From Epiperipatus broadwayi (Eukaryota > Onychophora > Udeonychophora > Euonychophora > Peripatidae): DNA of 64,000 nucleotides. Made by a program: the position numbers and the translations under genes. The DNA lies in assembly GCA_028023455.1 (NCBI GenBank), contig JAQFVV010000072.1, positions 3,180,501 to 3,244,500 on the forward strand, given 5' to 3'. Positions 13,314 to 26,215 of the stretch are shown here, piece by piece (the stretch's first letter is position 1; every line of letters begins with the position of its first letter). The notes beneath the pieces were generated by a model. That model searched no databases. It was not told where the DNA came from and was given only the letters and a program-made list of their open reading frames with translations.

Positions 13314-13562
13314 TGTTTATAAACAAGGCAAAGCTCTCCATACAGTAGTGCCACCCTGTGCCAACCAGAGTAATCAATGGATGCCAGAAGGCTTGTGCAT
13401 AAAATCCTTATCTAATGCCTACTCATCCAATATCCCAGACTAGTTTCTGGATGAGTAGGCATTAGATAGGATTTTATGCACAAGCCTTCTGGCATCCATT
13501 GATTACTCTGGTTGGCACAGGGTGGCACTACTGTATGGAGAGTTTTGCCTTGTTTATAAACA
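13314..13562. repeat. near-perfect foldback (116/115-bp arms, 18-nt loop)
   Basis: The arm 13314-13429 and the reverse complement of 13448-13562 match with only one substitution and one single-base indel that I can see. Landmarks are the outer tttataaacaaggcaaa, then ctctccatacagtagtgcca, then tggatgccagaaggcttgtg. The arms are one half of a repeat family (family A) that also occurs as non-palindromic copies at 21960, 25995, 28125, 28543 and 30966. Confidence 0.95.
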
Positions 13563-13689
13563 ATTACGTGCTAATATAAGAGATGGTAATCATGTCATTT
13601 TAAAATGTATAAATGCAAAATTCATAGCAAATTGGTATACTTTTAAAGCACTAAAGCAATTTCCTTTAACAAGGGAAATCCTGAAAAAT

Positions 13690-13850
13690 AGTGATGAGAG
13701 AACAAGGGAGAGAAATAAGTAAAAAGAAAGCAGATATTGAGAAAGGAATAAAAGAGTATATAAGAGATAAAGAGGAAAGACAGGGGGAAAGAGAGGCAAT
13801 AAAGTAAAAGGGACAGTATAGGATGGAGGCAAGAAGGGGCAATGGGCAAA
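13690..13850. repeat. purine-rich low-complexity tract
   Basis: The + strand is almost all A and G (gagagaacaagggagagaaa and similar) for about 160 bp. Open frames on the opposite strand here are compositional. Confidence 0.7.
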
Positions 13851-14959
13851 AAAATTCTTAAATAACACAGAAATAATCAAAAATGAAAGACTTAAAGAAA
13901 ATTAAAGTTTACAATTTTGATTATCTGTCATCTGGCTTCCTGGAAATTATCGAGATATATTTCTTTCTATACTATTGATTATAAATTAATTCATTTATTT
14001 TTGATTGTTGATATTATTATTTCTAAAAATAAGCTGATTTTGAACTTGAATTCTTATGCTCATTTATAGCTAATATTAAAATAAGAACAGGGCTGTATAT
14101 TTATAATTAGTTAGTTAGAACATTAGTGAATTAATTTGCCATAGATCTAAATAATATACATAACATATATTAAATCTAACACTGATTAGAAGATCATGAT
14201 TTGCGAAGCCAAACATTACTACCTAGGCTGAATTTATATGAAGTTTGAACACATACTCCATATTTAGAATAGATTATCATACTTGTAGAAAACCAAATTA
14301 ATAAAAGGATTTATTCACTAAATCATGGTGTCTTCCAATCACATTTGGATCAGTTCTGCAGACTATCAGAATATAAGAGTCAAGATTATATTTAATAGCC
14401 TGCAATTATTTATTGAAACCCAAGAATGTTGTTAATGGTATCAAAGATAACACTACTTTAAGGCTTAAATTCAAACCTAAGCTGTCATTTAGACATCGTA
14501 AATTTATTAATTAACTAAATAGTCAAGAAAGAAACGAATAAATAAAAATATGAAATGGAAATTCAGGATGTAGCATGTCTTCTAAAAAGCATGCATAGCA
14601 AGTTACATGGAAAACGAAGTAAATTGACAATAGAGGGCGCTATGACCAATTATTAAAGCTTTGATTATCATTGGTAGAAAATTTCCATTGTTTGTTATTC
14701 ATTAACCAGAACTGAGGGCGAATTTGCAGTAACAAGTTGGGATATGATACGGATAAAAAAATCAAAATGAGCAAGAAATATGAGAAAACAATGAGTTGTT
14801 ACAAAAAAACAAAAATATGAGATTGCAAAAAAAAAAAAAAAGGTAGAAAATTTGAAATTGAAAAGTGCGTTGATGAGAAGCCCTGTTTGTCACACAAACA
14901 TTAAAATCTAAATTAAGAATTAAATTAAAGAATTTAAGATAAAATTTAAATATACTTAC

Positions 14960-15069
14960 ACACAGTTTCTAGTTGCCAAATCTTTATGAATTACTTTTTT
15001 CTTATGAATATACTGTATACCTCTGATTATTTGAACTGCCATATCTACTAACTCATGCGTTAATAGAGT
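14960..15069 (-). CDS. RYK: RYK exon: alpha-E helix and HKDLATRN catalytic loop
   Basis: Encodes 36 residues, TLLTHELVDMAVQIIRG through HKDLATRNC, plus two bases of a Val codon. HKDLATRN is the RYK form of the HRDLAxRN catalytic loop; the catalytic Asp and Asn are both retained. Acceptor TTTAG before 15069, donor GTAAGT (RC of 14954-14959), phase 2. Confidence 0.97.
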
Positions 15070-17509
15070 CTAAACAAATTAATATACATAATATTAATTT
15101 CTGAAATATTTAACATAAACATATCTAATATTATTTGACCTTTTTTAAAAATATAAATAAAAAAATTAATTAATGGAAAGTCTGAATACGTTACTATAAT
15201 AATTCAGAAATCAGAGTCCTAAAGAATTATTTTAAACAAACTTGCAAGTAATACCCAGTCATCGTCAAAATGGTCAAAGAAAGGATGACTACTTATTTTA
15301 AACCCCCTTGTTTTTGTATAGTGAATAAATCAAACACCGATATACAAAACTGATCCTTTAGGAATCTGATTTGAGATTTTTCATAGTAACGTATTTGGAC
15401 TTAGCTATAAGTTGCATTCTCAGTATTACATATTTAATTTGTTTACGGAATTATTAAAATAATTAGAATTTATATTAAATTATGATGTTATTTAAAAAAG
15501 ACTACATTATTTACGTTATTATTATTATTTTTACAATCATATACATATAATTTTTTATTTCCATATCACCCTAATATTGAACTATTATGATTTCACGAAT
15601 TGTCATTCCCAATCATATAAAGATCTTAATTTTAAATTCCTATAGATTTTAATTTAAGAGAATAGAAGAATGAGATACCTTTGATATCTCTTAAACATTT
15701 GTTCCATTCATTTTCTAGCTTCCTTAGCCAATTGTACATCTTAACCACATTGTTTTAAAGCAGACCCCAAAAAATACTGCATTATTTGCAGTTAAAAACT
15801 ATTGAGTTTTTCTTATTTGATCTTCTACAGTTTATATGATTTCTATATCAATAAGAAGACATATATTAAATGTTTCTACCCTATGAATATTATGTTTGGA
15901 TGGATTATATTTTCTCAATCTATTAGAAATAAAGTGACTACCTTTCATTATACATCTGGAACTCTTTAGCAGCTGATCTAATATTAATTATTATAATTCA
16001 CCTCATAACAAATCTAAATAATTTTATGATTATAAGTGGGATTCTAAAATAATTCAGAGTAATTAACAATATAAGATTTATTTAGAATGTATTTTGCAAA
16101 ACATCTACTAGGGATGCAATGATACTGATAAAGAGTGGTTAATGTTTAAATCATGGTTGCTTATAAGGCTTGCATAAAAGTTTAAAATACTGATTAATTC
16201 ATGATAGTCACTAATTAAAAAACCATATAAAATTAATTAATGCAAACTATTTTAAAATAGTTCCTAAATAACAGAATTATTATGGCTTATTATAGTTCCC
16301 AAAGACTATACATCTTTACTTTGAAATAATATAGATTTTTATGTAAGAATTCACCATGCAATCATTGTTAATTTACAACCACTATTTTGACATACAATCA
16401 ATTATTCACTAGAAAATTTTCAAAACCACTTTTTTTAAATGGCGGCATTTTGTAAAAGAATAATGACATCATGCGATACAGATTTGATTAACTTATTGAC
16501 TGCTGATTATTTTATTGGCCGAATGAGGTAAAAGTCTAAACTTTTAATTGGTCAATTCACAAACTCAACCATCAAAATATATTCATCTTTTAATATTATA
16601 TTCACTTTAGTTTCATTTGTAAAAAGTATATTAATAATTTGTCAGGTTATGAAAGTGAATGAAAGTTTTTTCAAAAATAAATTTTTATTTATAATTATAA
16701 AAATATTCAATAGCGGCAAATCTAAAACGAATGTTAGTAACCAACTAAAAAGTGCTGCTGAAATCAGTGATTTCTTTCTCAAATTTATGTTGCAAATAAG
16801 TAAATAATTTTTACTAAAATCTTAAATATTTTTCTACAATAATTTTATTTTTAGCATATTTTATCAAAATAATTTATAATATGTCAAAAAATACTTTTAA
16901 AACGGTCTAAAACATTCGTTTATCACTTTCAAAATGAAACAAAAGAAATCGTAATGATTTAGTTATTGACAAGCGTTTTTCTTTGTCAATGATGGTTAAC
17001 AGCCAATCAGCATCAAGAATGGACTGCCCTCTTCTTTTGTTATACTTAAAATTTGAATTATATTGATTTTTTACTTGTAAAATAATTCAGAAAAGGGCAG
17101 CATCTTACAGAACTTTTTTTAATCTTTAAAAAAAGCGCAAAATCTTAACAGTAGCATTAAAAATGACGGAATTTCGAATGACTTGGAGCCGTCTTGTTTT
17201 TAGTCACAATGATTAGTAAAAAGGTTAAAGCTATATTTCATGAAAAACAATCAGTGCTTTATTTATGACATATTAAAATAAAGAAGATTTTCATTATTAA
17301 TGGCTACAAGTTTCATTCATTATAATTCACATTAAAAACCTACTATAATCATGTACAACAACAAACTTCATTAATAACAAATTTTAAAATGGGTGCATTA
17401 GCTAAAATATATTCACACAATCAATTTTAATTTAAAATTCTTATGAACACTAATTTTAATTGTAGCAAATAAATACAAGTATTGAAATTGTAAATTATAT
17501 TAAGTTTTT

Positions 17510-18345
17510 AAAAAAATGATTTTGTGCATTATGTAGTTAATAATCAACTTTATATCATTAAATGTACCAAACATAAATTAAAAATATCATTTATGTGCTC
17601 AAGTTTTCATAATTTGTTTCTAACATATTGGAAATTATAGATGTTTTTATTATAAATGTAAAAAAGTGCAGTATCGACAAAAAAAAAATACAAATTTCAT
17701 TCGATACAATAGTAAAAATAAATTTTGATCATATATAACAAAAATTGCATCAATATTAAATTTTAAAATATGCACATTAATCATATAAAAAGAAACCAAA
17801 CTTCAGATATCCACTATTGGTTTTAAATTTACTTGCACTCACATGTCAGTGTTTTAAAAGCCTAGCAGAATCATGTATGCTTAGAGCTTATTTTTATATA
17901 AACTAACATTTAAGTGACCATGTTTAACTCAGGACATGATCATTTTATGAGCCTGATAATTCAAATGACAAATTATTTGTACAAATTTAGTACATATATC
18001 GCAGGGAAGAGACAGTGTCTCATTTTTAACTTCTCACAACTTTTGAATTATCTTAATTTAAATATCTGTAATAAATATATTAATGATCTATATATGTAAC
18101 CATATACAGATTGTTAATCTATTTCATATAATTTTAAATTATCGTGTTAAAAAAATAAAAAAATAATGACTGTGCATTATGAAGTTAACACTCAATTACG
18201 ATCAAATTATTAAATGTAAGTTAAAAATATTTATTTGCTCAATTTAAAACCAATAATCTTGTAATTTGTTTCTGACATATCAAGATAATAGCCGTTTTTA
18301 TACCAAATGTAAAAAATATAGTGTCGACAGAAAATTATTAAAACT
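17510..18345. repeat. diverged tandem duplication, about 640-bp period
   Basis: Similar segments occur at 17510-17695 and 18150-18345, in the same order: gtgcattatg(t/a)agttaa, then taaaaatat..ttatttgctc-like, then taatttgtttct(a/g)acatat, then aaatgtaaaaaa..gtcgaca. The copies are clearly diverged, and the DNA between them is AT-rich. Confidence 0.65.
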
Positions 18346-20220
18346 ACAGTATCAATCGTACGTTACATTATTTTATCTACTTTTTAATTCTGACTGCATA
18401 TATTAAATAAATAAGTTTGTGAATTATTGCTTTTAAAAAAAGTAACACTGCAAAGTTCTATTGGTTAGATATTACAAAAACAAAAAACTTTGATAATAGA
18501 ACATAAAAAATAAAATTTTAAATGTACATTGTGTTAAGTTAATTTTTTTCTTCGTGTTCTATTTGAATTTAATGAATTGTGATTCAGGGCATATCTTTGT
18601 TCGTCTACGTAAGAAGCAAAATGGTAAACGGCCAATCAAAAAATGCTATATATTAAAAATTATAGCTCCTAAAATGTTTTTATAAAGTACATTTTTTTTG
18701 GGGAGTGGGTTTAAATTTTATTAGTACTTAAAGATCGATTTTCTATAAACAAAAAAGATGCTAAAATCTCCCTCTCAAAGAAGTGGGTCTTTGAAGGGAT
18801 TTAAATATCGGTGAATATTAAACTAATAAATTAAAATGAATTTAAATATTAAAATATTTATCAAGTATAAAAAGAGACTCTGCATATTAAAGAAGTGAAA
18901 GGATATGATTATGGTGTGTAATATACCGAAAACATGCTAAGCAATGAATAAAAACTATTTTTAAAGAAATATGACTAACTTTTCTGCATAAATGTCCAGA
19001 ACGTTTACGCGAATATTACAATTACCCAGACAGGAGAAACAAAATTTTGGTATAGAATTAATGTGTTTATTTTTTGCTTTTTCCAATTTCAAACTTTATT
19101 TTTTTAATTGGAGTTTTATATATTTTGAATTTAAAGTAGCAAATTAAATCCCCCCCCCCCATAATAACTGATTGTAATTGCTTATTTTTTTAATGCAAAT
19201 TTTTTTATTTACAAGATATTTTAGGGAACTAATTGAGCTCACTACCTAGTGTAAAGGTGAACTTTAGAAATTTGAATACCAGAGCAGCAACAACAAGCAA
19301 ATTTATTTGACAATTTATATTAAAAGAAGAGACTGGAAAAAGTATATCCACCATCACCACCACCATTACACGATCTCTCATATGCTTACTTATATGCTTC
19401 CAAGAGCAATTATCTTTCGCCTACTTCAAAGTCATTCACAGCATCCGAGGTTCATTAATTATTAAAGCTTACAGTAGATGGCTCTAAAATCAAATTTCTT
19501 TTAATAGATGGACCATAAATAGAAAGCTTCATTACCAAGACTCATACAGTCAACAATATCATTCTTTTAGATTCATTATTTTTAGGATATTACTAAATAC
19601 AAATATGGAAGTAAGATGAAAATATTTTAAATTCAGAGTCAGATTCATTAAAGATTTCATTTATTTTATTTCAATTCTGCCAGCAATTAGAAACTCCTGA
19701 ACAATATTGGGTATCAATCTTGGCCAAAGGATAGCAGTGCCTACAGTCAATAAAAAACTAAGACTACCAAAATATATAGTTACTGAACTGGTGTTACGTC
19801 TATATAAATATGCAAGTCTTATATTCAAAACTTTATGCAGTATTTGAATTTCAGAATGATAGTTTGTTAGTACAAAAAAATAAAAGATAGTTGCCGAATG
19901 AGAAATGCTCTAGATTCAAATCCAAATAGCTCATTGATGAAAACTATAAACCAGAACATGGTCTGGGAATATGGACAAGTGGCTAAGAATTTAATTAGCA
20001 CTGCCATCTAGAATAAATAGAATTTGCTTCTGAAAAGTTCTGTGTAAGCTGGAATCATGTGATATTTTATTAATTTCATATCAATCTTAGCCTAAGGTTA
20101 GAAATCTCCAGAGTTATTAAAAAAATTGAAGATACCAAAATGTAAAGAACCTGAACTAGCAACAAATATATAATTCTATATATACTTCTTCCTTCTTCTT
20201 CTTCAGTAATTTTGCTTATT

Positions 20221-20474
20221 TATATATATCTTATTAAATAATCACCATCTTACAACTGTAAGCAAATAATGTTTATTATTATAATAACAGTTGTGACTAT
20301 TTCTCACAGTCTTCTTCAGATCTCAAACTAAGGGTATGGTGGAAAGGGAAAGGTAGAGGAATAGATTGAGATCTGAAGAAGACTGTGAGGAACAGTCAAA
20401 ACTATTATTACAATAATAAACATTATTTGCTTAAAGGTGTAAGAAGATGGTGATTATTTAAAAAGAGATATATA
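20221..20474. mobile_element. foldback element nested in the family B array
   Basis: Arms 20221-20326 and 20366-20474 are inverted complements with a 39-nt loop. Both contain ataatcaccatctt, taagcaaataatgtttatta and cacagtcttcttcagatctca. The motif (gaagaagactg..gacagtcaaaact..) also occurs at 37795-37850 and 59300-59365, so the foldback is built from a dispersed family. Confidence 0.9.
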
Positions 20475-21130
20475 ATTATGCAAGCAAGTTGGCTTGGATT
20501 CAAAACATTAATAAATAATTGAATTTGAGGCTGGTAGTTTGATATTACAAAAAAATTATAAAAGATGGCAAAATATACATTAGATCCTAAAAATCCAGGT
20601 ACCCAATATCCAAATCAAAAATTCTTCATGGGTGAAGATTGTAAACCAGACACTAGTCTAGTTATTCATTACTAAAACTTACAGTAAGTAGTAGAACTGA
20701 AGTGTAATAAAAAAAATTTGCTATTAAAAAAATCGATGTGTAAACAGAATCATGTGACTTTTTTGGGTTTTATATCAGCTCTGGCTAAATGATAAAAATG
20801 CCTACACTTTTAAAGAAAACTGAGCACTACAAAATATATAGGTACTGAACTGGTGTTAGATCTGTACAACTACGCAAGCAAATTGGTGTGCTTTCAAAAT
20901 ATATGTTTTAGAACTTCAGGCTGATAACTTGACTGCACTAAAAAAAAGTCTGCTATTGGTTGAAACTTGCATTAGCTCTAAAATATTCAGATACACTAGA
21001 TTTGGACCCAAAACTCCTCATTAATGAAACTCTGCTCTGAAAGTTATAGATGGGATAGTACTGAATAAAGATTTAATATTTCAAGGTTATGTAATAATTA
21101 ATAAATTTTACTTGTGTAGCATTAGATTGC

Positions 21131-21312
21131 AATTATATAGAAGGCAATCACCCCTCCTCACTAGCGCCATTAAACAGTGATGTAAACTGCAAGGATACTC
21201 TCATCCCTGACACGATAAAGATTTTGAGAAAATAAGACGGTCATTCTTATATTCTCCATCTTTATCTTGTGTCTGGGGTAATTACCTTCTATATAGTTAA
21301 TTCAAGCTTATG
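21131..21312. mobile_element. short MITE with about 25-bp inverted ends
   Basis: The left end aattatatagaaggcaatca and the reverse complement of the right end (aattaactatatagaaggta) match with small changes. An inner imperfect inverted segment surrounds gataaagat. No ORF. Confidence 0.65.
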
Positions 21313-21959
21313 ATAAGTGGCCTAACTGGAAAAGAATTAAACAGAATTTGTTCCCGAAAAGTATTGTGTAAGTTAGGTCATGTGACATTTTGGGATTTTA
21401 TTTACTAAACCCTATATTATGAATTTCTTAAGAATTGTTTTATTTAAATAAGAATTTACTACTGATATATAAATATCTCTAGATATTTTTTATCTGCCCA
21501 CAATAGCACTAATTAATACAGCTACCCCATTTACAAGTCAAATAATAAAAAATGGTAAGAATACTTTAAAACAAAAATAATGCTGTGGGGGGGGGGGCAA
21601 TAAAAATGAAACAATTTTTAACCCAATATTGTTATAACTTAGAGGGTTTTTTGTTAAACTCTTACGCTTATGATCCCTTTTTACAATGAATTTTTTTTTT
21701 TTGATCCCTGGTATTATAAAGCCATAAAAAAAAAATCTATTTCAGATGTTTATAAAGTTTATATTTGAATCAACATTTCCAATTACAAATGCAGAGATGA
21801 TAAGAGTCTTCAACTGTTGATTTTTCCCCCAATTTTTTTTTTTACTGTCCAAGAGATAGAACTCATTCCTAGTATAAAAAACCCTGCCTTGACTAACAAG
21901 CTAAAAATAATTCAATATAAATAATATGTACATGTATATTAAGAAAAGCTTTAATCCAC

Positions 21960-22066
21960 TAAACATCACATGATCACCATCTCATACTAGCACATAATTG
22001 TTTGGCATCCATTGATTGCTCTTGTTAGCACAAGATGGCACTACTATATGGAGAGTTTTGCTTTGT
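21960..22066 (-). repeat. family A repeat, partial copy
   Basis: Contains the end motif aaacatcacatgatcaccat and then ggcatccattgattgctctt and ggcactactatatggagag, in reverse orientation relative to the copy at 25995. Confidence 0.75.
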
Positions 22067-22817
22067 TTTGAATTGTTTAAAGAAAAGCTTGTTTAATACT
22101 TTAAAATACATCAACATAATATGCCGAGCATGCTTTCGGCTAAATGGTAATCATACTCATAACTATATAAAAAAAATCTTCAAATGAATAACATATTGCA
22201 GTGACACCTATATTGCCTATTCACTAAAAAGAGGTAATGAGCAAGTCAGATGACAATGCCCACAGCCTTTTATCAGAGGTTTTTAGTATACAAAGATAAT
22301 AAAGTGCAGATTTTCTAACTCCTTTGCTAATTTGAAATCGACCTCTTCTTTATAACTTGTTTTATCAGTAACTCTGATACATCCATTTCCTAAAATCATT
22401 CTATAATAAGCCAGGGTCAACTAAATCAGACTTATCTGAAGTCATGAGTAAATTATATGAACGCTTATTCAGCAATGTAATATATATATATACAAATACA
22501 CAAACTGTATAAAAAACAAAGCTTTTTTAATAATAAAAATACTGTAGTACTTAGCATGCTTTTGACAGATAATTGTCTTAGACATAGCAATGCTTGTAAG
22601 AGAGGTAGGGGAATAATACCATAATTCTGCTCACCGATTCAAGCCCACATTTCAATCTTGTTTGCTCAGAACACAATGACACTAAGCGAAAGGTCAAAAA
22701 AGATTTGCATATTTCTAAGGACAAAATATGCCATCGATAGGAAATAATCTTGTACTCCCCTTTCTAAAAAGTGGCCTGCTTTAACTAATTAATGCACTAG
22801 GAAAATAATATCTAATT

Positions 22818-23042
22818 TAATATGGAAAATAACTATATGCAAAAATGTATATGAGATACGCTTAAAATCTGAATAAAGTTCGCAATTTTTTCAACTAAGT
22901 TATATTAGTCATAGTTATGGTATCTGACCTGATGCTTGATTAGGCAAACATTGCAAACTTTATTCAGGCAAAAATTGCGAACTTTATTCAGATTTTAAGC
23001 GCATCTCGTATATGTTTTTGCCTATAGTTATTTTCCGTATTA
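22818..23042. mobile_element. palindromic MITE, about 72-bp inverted arms
   Basis: The left arm (22818-22890) and right arm (22970-23042) are inverted complements: both read ggaaaataactata, gagat(a/g)cgcttaaaatct and gaataaagttcgcaattttt. The right arm is preceded by a degenerate partial copy (gcaaacattgcaaactttat). No coding capacity. Confidence 0.85.
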
Positions 23043-24982
23043 CATTTTCTCAAGACATTGCATACCAAAATTTTCAACATTACATTCATATAATTACAAT
23101 TTTTACTAGTGAAGAGAAAAACAACTTATTCATTAATATGCTAATTTGTTAGCTTTTAAACAAGGTCTTATTCCTTTACCTCTGTTACGTCTATGACAAT
23201 TACCTGTTGAAATCATACTAAGCATGACCGTATTTTTATTGTTACTAAAGCACTGCTCTTAATACAGTCTGTGTATTTGTGTGTGTATATATATATAATT
23301 TAAAGTCAGTATAATGATATCACCTGCATACATCAATATGAATGTCTATTATTATTTAGCCTTTCCATAATCCAGATACCTGTGATGTTTCTCTGCCTGT
23401 GCCTGTTGAAGGGTCGTTAGAATAATCTTATTCACAGAGAGTATAAATAAGAGTGTATACAACAGTTTTCATACTATCAGATTTTTCTTTGATACTGAAG
23501 ACTAAACTGATTTCCTCCAATCTTTAGACCATACAAAAACTCTTTTCTTTCTTAACTTGTTAAAGACTTTTCAGCAAATATCTCTAATAGGGGGACGGAA
23601 GTTAAATGAATGAAAAGAATATACAATTATTGTAATTAAACTTTACATTACATATTTTATAGCTAGACAATAGACAAGTGAATATTAATAAACGAGAAAA
23701 GAAAATTGATTCCCATTTATTCAGAATAAATTCCTTTCAATCTACATTTAAAGATAAGGTCACCAAAATCATCTGATCCATGAATAAAATAAAATATTCA
23801 TTGCTTCCTGCTTTCATCTTCTGCATCTGTCATCTTTCTATACAATAAAGGAAGCAATTCAGACTCTTAAAGCCTATTAATACATCCTGCTACTTCATTT
23901 GTTCTATTTTATATACTTTCTGGAATTTGGACTGATTCATTTGTTGCAGAGAGCAATGATGGATGAGGAGATGGGAGAAGAAGGAATGGATATTTCTTTA
24001 ATTTATTTGGTGCTGCATAAGAATTCCTCTCTGAACATGTCTCCATTCAAAGTACAATAGGAAAAAAAAATAGAAGAATAAAAAAAAAAACCCAACATCC
24101 TATAGTTTTTATAGCTTTGATAGCATATAAACATTTTGAATCAGTTGTCTTTGATATTAGTCATTAAATGTTATAAATTTCACTAAAATGCAAACATTTT
24201 ATTTATTCTATATATAATTTTCAGAATATCAAAACAGCATCATATGTAAAGACAAGGGTATGTTCTACCATCTTGCCAAAGGATCAAAAATGCCCGTAAC
24301 TAATATATAACTGAGCCCATTAAAAATATAACTGCTGACTTAGCATCAGGCTTATATGGATATATAATTAGGTTGGCCTGGGTTCAAAACTTGAGAATCT
24401 TTGAAGAGTCAAACACATATTAAAAGATCATATAACTTACAATCAATATTAATTTCTTTACAGTATCTGAATGATTCTCTTATAATTACCATGATGTTTA
24501 TATCCATAAAAACTACGAAAAGCAAATCACGTACACACTTTGTACATAGCCTGTCCTGGTGAAAAGATATTTGGCTCTCTCCAAGCTGTCTGCCGAGTCA
24601 TATCATTTCCAAAATTTTAAGATGTTATCTTGTTTGAAAGACTAATTATGTCACGAAATGTGGTGTTTCATACATTCACCGTTCTCCCTGCCATCATGAA
24701 ACCTTGAAAACTGCTCGAAAATGTTGTTATGATCTTTATGACTTTAAATCATTTCAAACATTTTATACTGCCCATTTTAAAACAAAATTTAATGCATGTT
24801 GTTCTACCATATATTAAAGTAGAAACACACCATCACATTTCATTTAGGAACTCATGATCCAGACATTTAAAATTTTTGTGGTGAATAATCAAATCGCTAC
24901 ATAACACATGTTGATTCAGAGATGATGTTTAGGCAGCTTGGGGGAGAGAATAAGCCATTTTCTCTGGAACACACTACACTGC

Positions 24983-25521
24983 GAATATATCATCATCATC
25001 ATTTCCAACCATTATTGATCAACTGCAGGATGAAGATCTCTCCAGGTTCAATCTATCTTCTCCAATCTCTAACCTCTCTTCTATACATCATCCCAGTACA
25101 TTTCTTTATTCCAACCATCCATACCAGATGTGGTCTCTTTCTAGATCTTTTAGCCTCTTGGAATTAAGATTTCAATTGTCCCTCTATTACCACCTCTTCT
25201 AGCACTATGTCTAGCCCAACTCTACTTCAGTTACGTTTTTCTTTCAATGATGTCTGTAACTGTTTGTTTTCTCAGCCATGTATTTGTTTTCCGATCTCTT
25301 CTTGTTATTCCTAACATACATCTATCCATACTTGTCTGAAGTCTCTGCATTGCTCTTCTGTTAAGTGTCCAAGTCTCAAATCCGTAGGTAAGAACTGGTA
25401 ATGTATATTTAATAAAAACCTTCCTTTTCAAACACATAGGCATATTTGATTTTAATATTAAGTTATTTCTACCAAAAACACTCCAATCAAGTTTAATTCT
25501 ATGATTAATTTCATCCAACAT
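24983..25521 (-). pseudogene. RTE-type LINE, 3' end of ORF2 (truncated, decayed)
   Basis: The minus strand encodes 96 residues typical of the region after the reverse transcriptase of RTE-clade LINEs: EINHRIKLDWSVFG, CLKRKVFIKYTLPVLTYGFE followed by TWTLNRR, MLGITRRDRK and DIIER. Below 25231 the frame continues after breaks with RWARHSARRGG, KRSRKRPHLVWMVG and INNGWK, ending near a (GAT)n tail. Everything upstream of this (endonuclease and RT core) is absent, as usual for 5'-truncated LINE copies. Confidence 0.85.
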
Positions 25522-25994
25522 GTTTCAATATGTAGAAATAATCTCTCTATATAAAGAACATAAATATATTTCAAAAGAATATAAAAAAAGGGTTCTGGCA
25601 TTTTATACACACAAAAACGATAAATTTGTACAAAAATTGTGAATTATTCAAAATTAGATTATTATAAAATTGATATATTTGTGTTATTTCAAGATTGAAT
25701 CTTATAAAAATGGTATATTTGTGTTATTTTAAAATGAAATATTTTATAAAAACAAAATAAAAAGAATAGTAAATCATAGTAGTAGTGATCCTACCAAAGA
25801 GCAAACTATAAAAAAAAGTATTATATTACTGGATATGTTGATTAAACTTCAATAATTTGAAAATAATATCAATACTAATATTTGGTGAATATCAACTGAA
25901 ACTGGCCAAAAAATATTTTTGTCATAAAATATCATTTATTAGCACAAATTCTTTCATATTATTGTTTTCTTTTGTACAATTATATTTATTATTA

Positions 25995-26215
25995 AAAGAG
26001 GCAAAACTTTCCATACAGTAGTGCCACCTAGTGCAAACCAAAGGAATCAATAAATGGATGCAAGAAGATTTGTGCATAAAGTCTCTATCTAGTGCCTACT
26101 CATCCAATATCCCCAGACTAGTTTCTAGCTTGTGGCTTCATCGGTGAAAAGCCTTGGATCTGAGAGTATGGCAACTAGATCTTAGGATCTAACACAACCC
26201 ATTTTAACAATTTGT
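25995..26215 (+). repeat. family A repeat copy
   Basis: Starts with aggcaaaactttccatacag, then agtgccacctagtgcaaacc, aatggatgcaagaag, actcatccaatatccccaga and ctagtttctagcttgtggct, ending near cttaggatctaa. Lies about 480 bp from the 26693-26892 RYK exon, in opposite orientation to the copy at 28543-28740 on its other side. Confidence 0.85.

Larger units (their letters stand above)
11641..14959 (-). other. RYK intron (3.3 kb) with long palindrome
   Basis: Phase-2 intron. It starts on the + side with the G11 run that forms the C-rich acceptor of the 11481-11640 exon. It holds a family B fragment near 12480-12610, the near-perfect palindrome at 13314-13562 and a purine-rich tract at 13690-13850. 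Confidence 0.8.
19340..21390 (+). repeat. diverged tandem array (family B), unit about 370-400 bp
   Basis: Recurrent landmarks are ctgaactgg(t)gtta..tct near 19788 and 20851 (a degenerate copy near 20152); ttgaattt..ggctgatagttt near 19847, 20520 and 20921; and gtgtaa..aatcatgtga near 20066, 20752 and 21381. After removing two inserted elements (20221-20474 and 21131-21312) the spacing is about 370-400 bp. Related single copies occur near 12480-12610 and 24290-24400. The origin of the unit is unknown. Confidence 0.65.
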
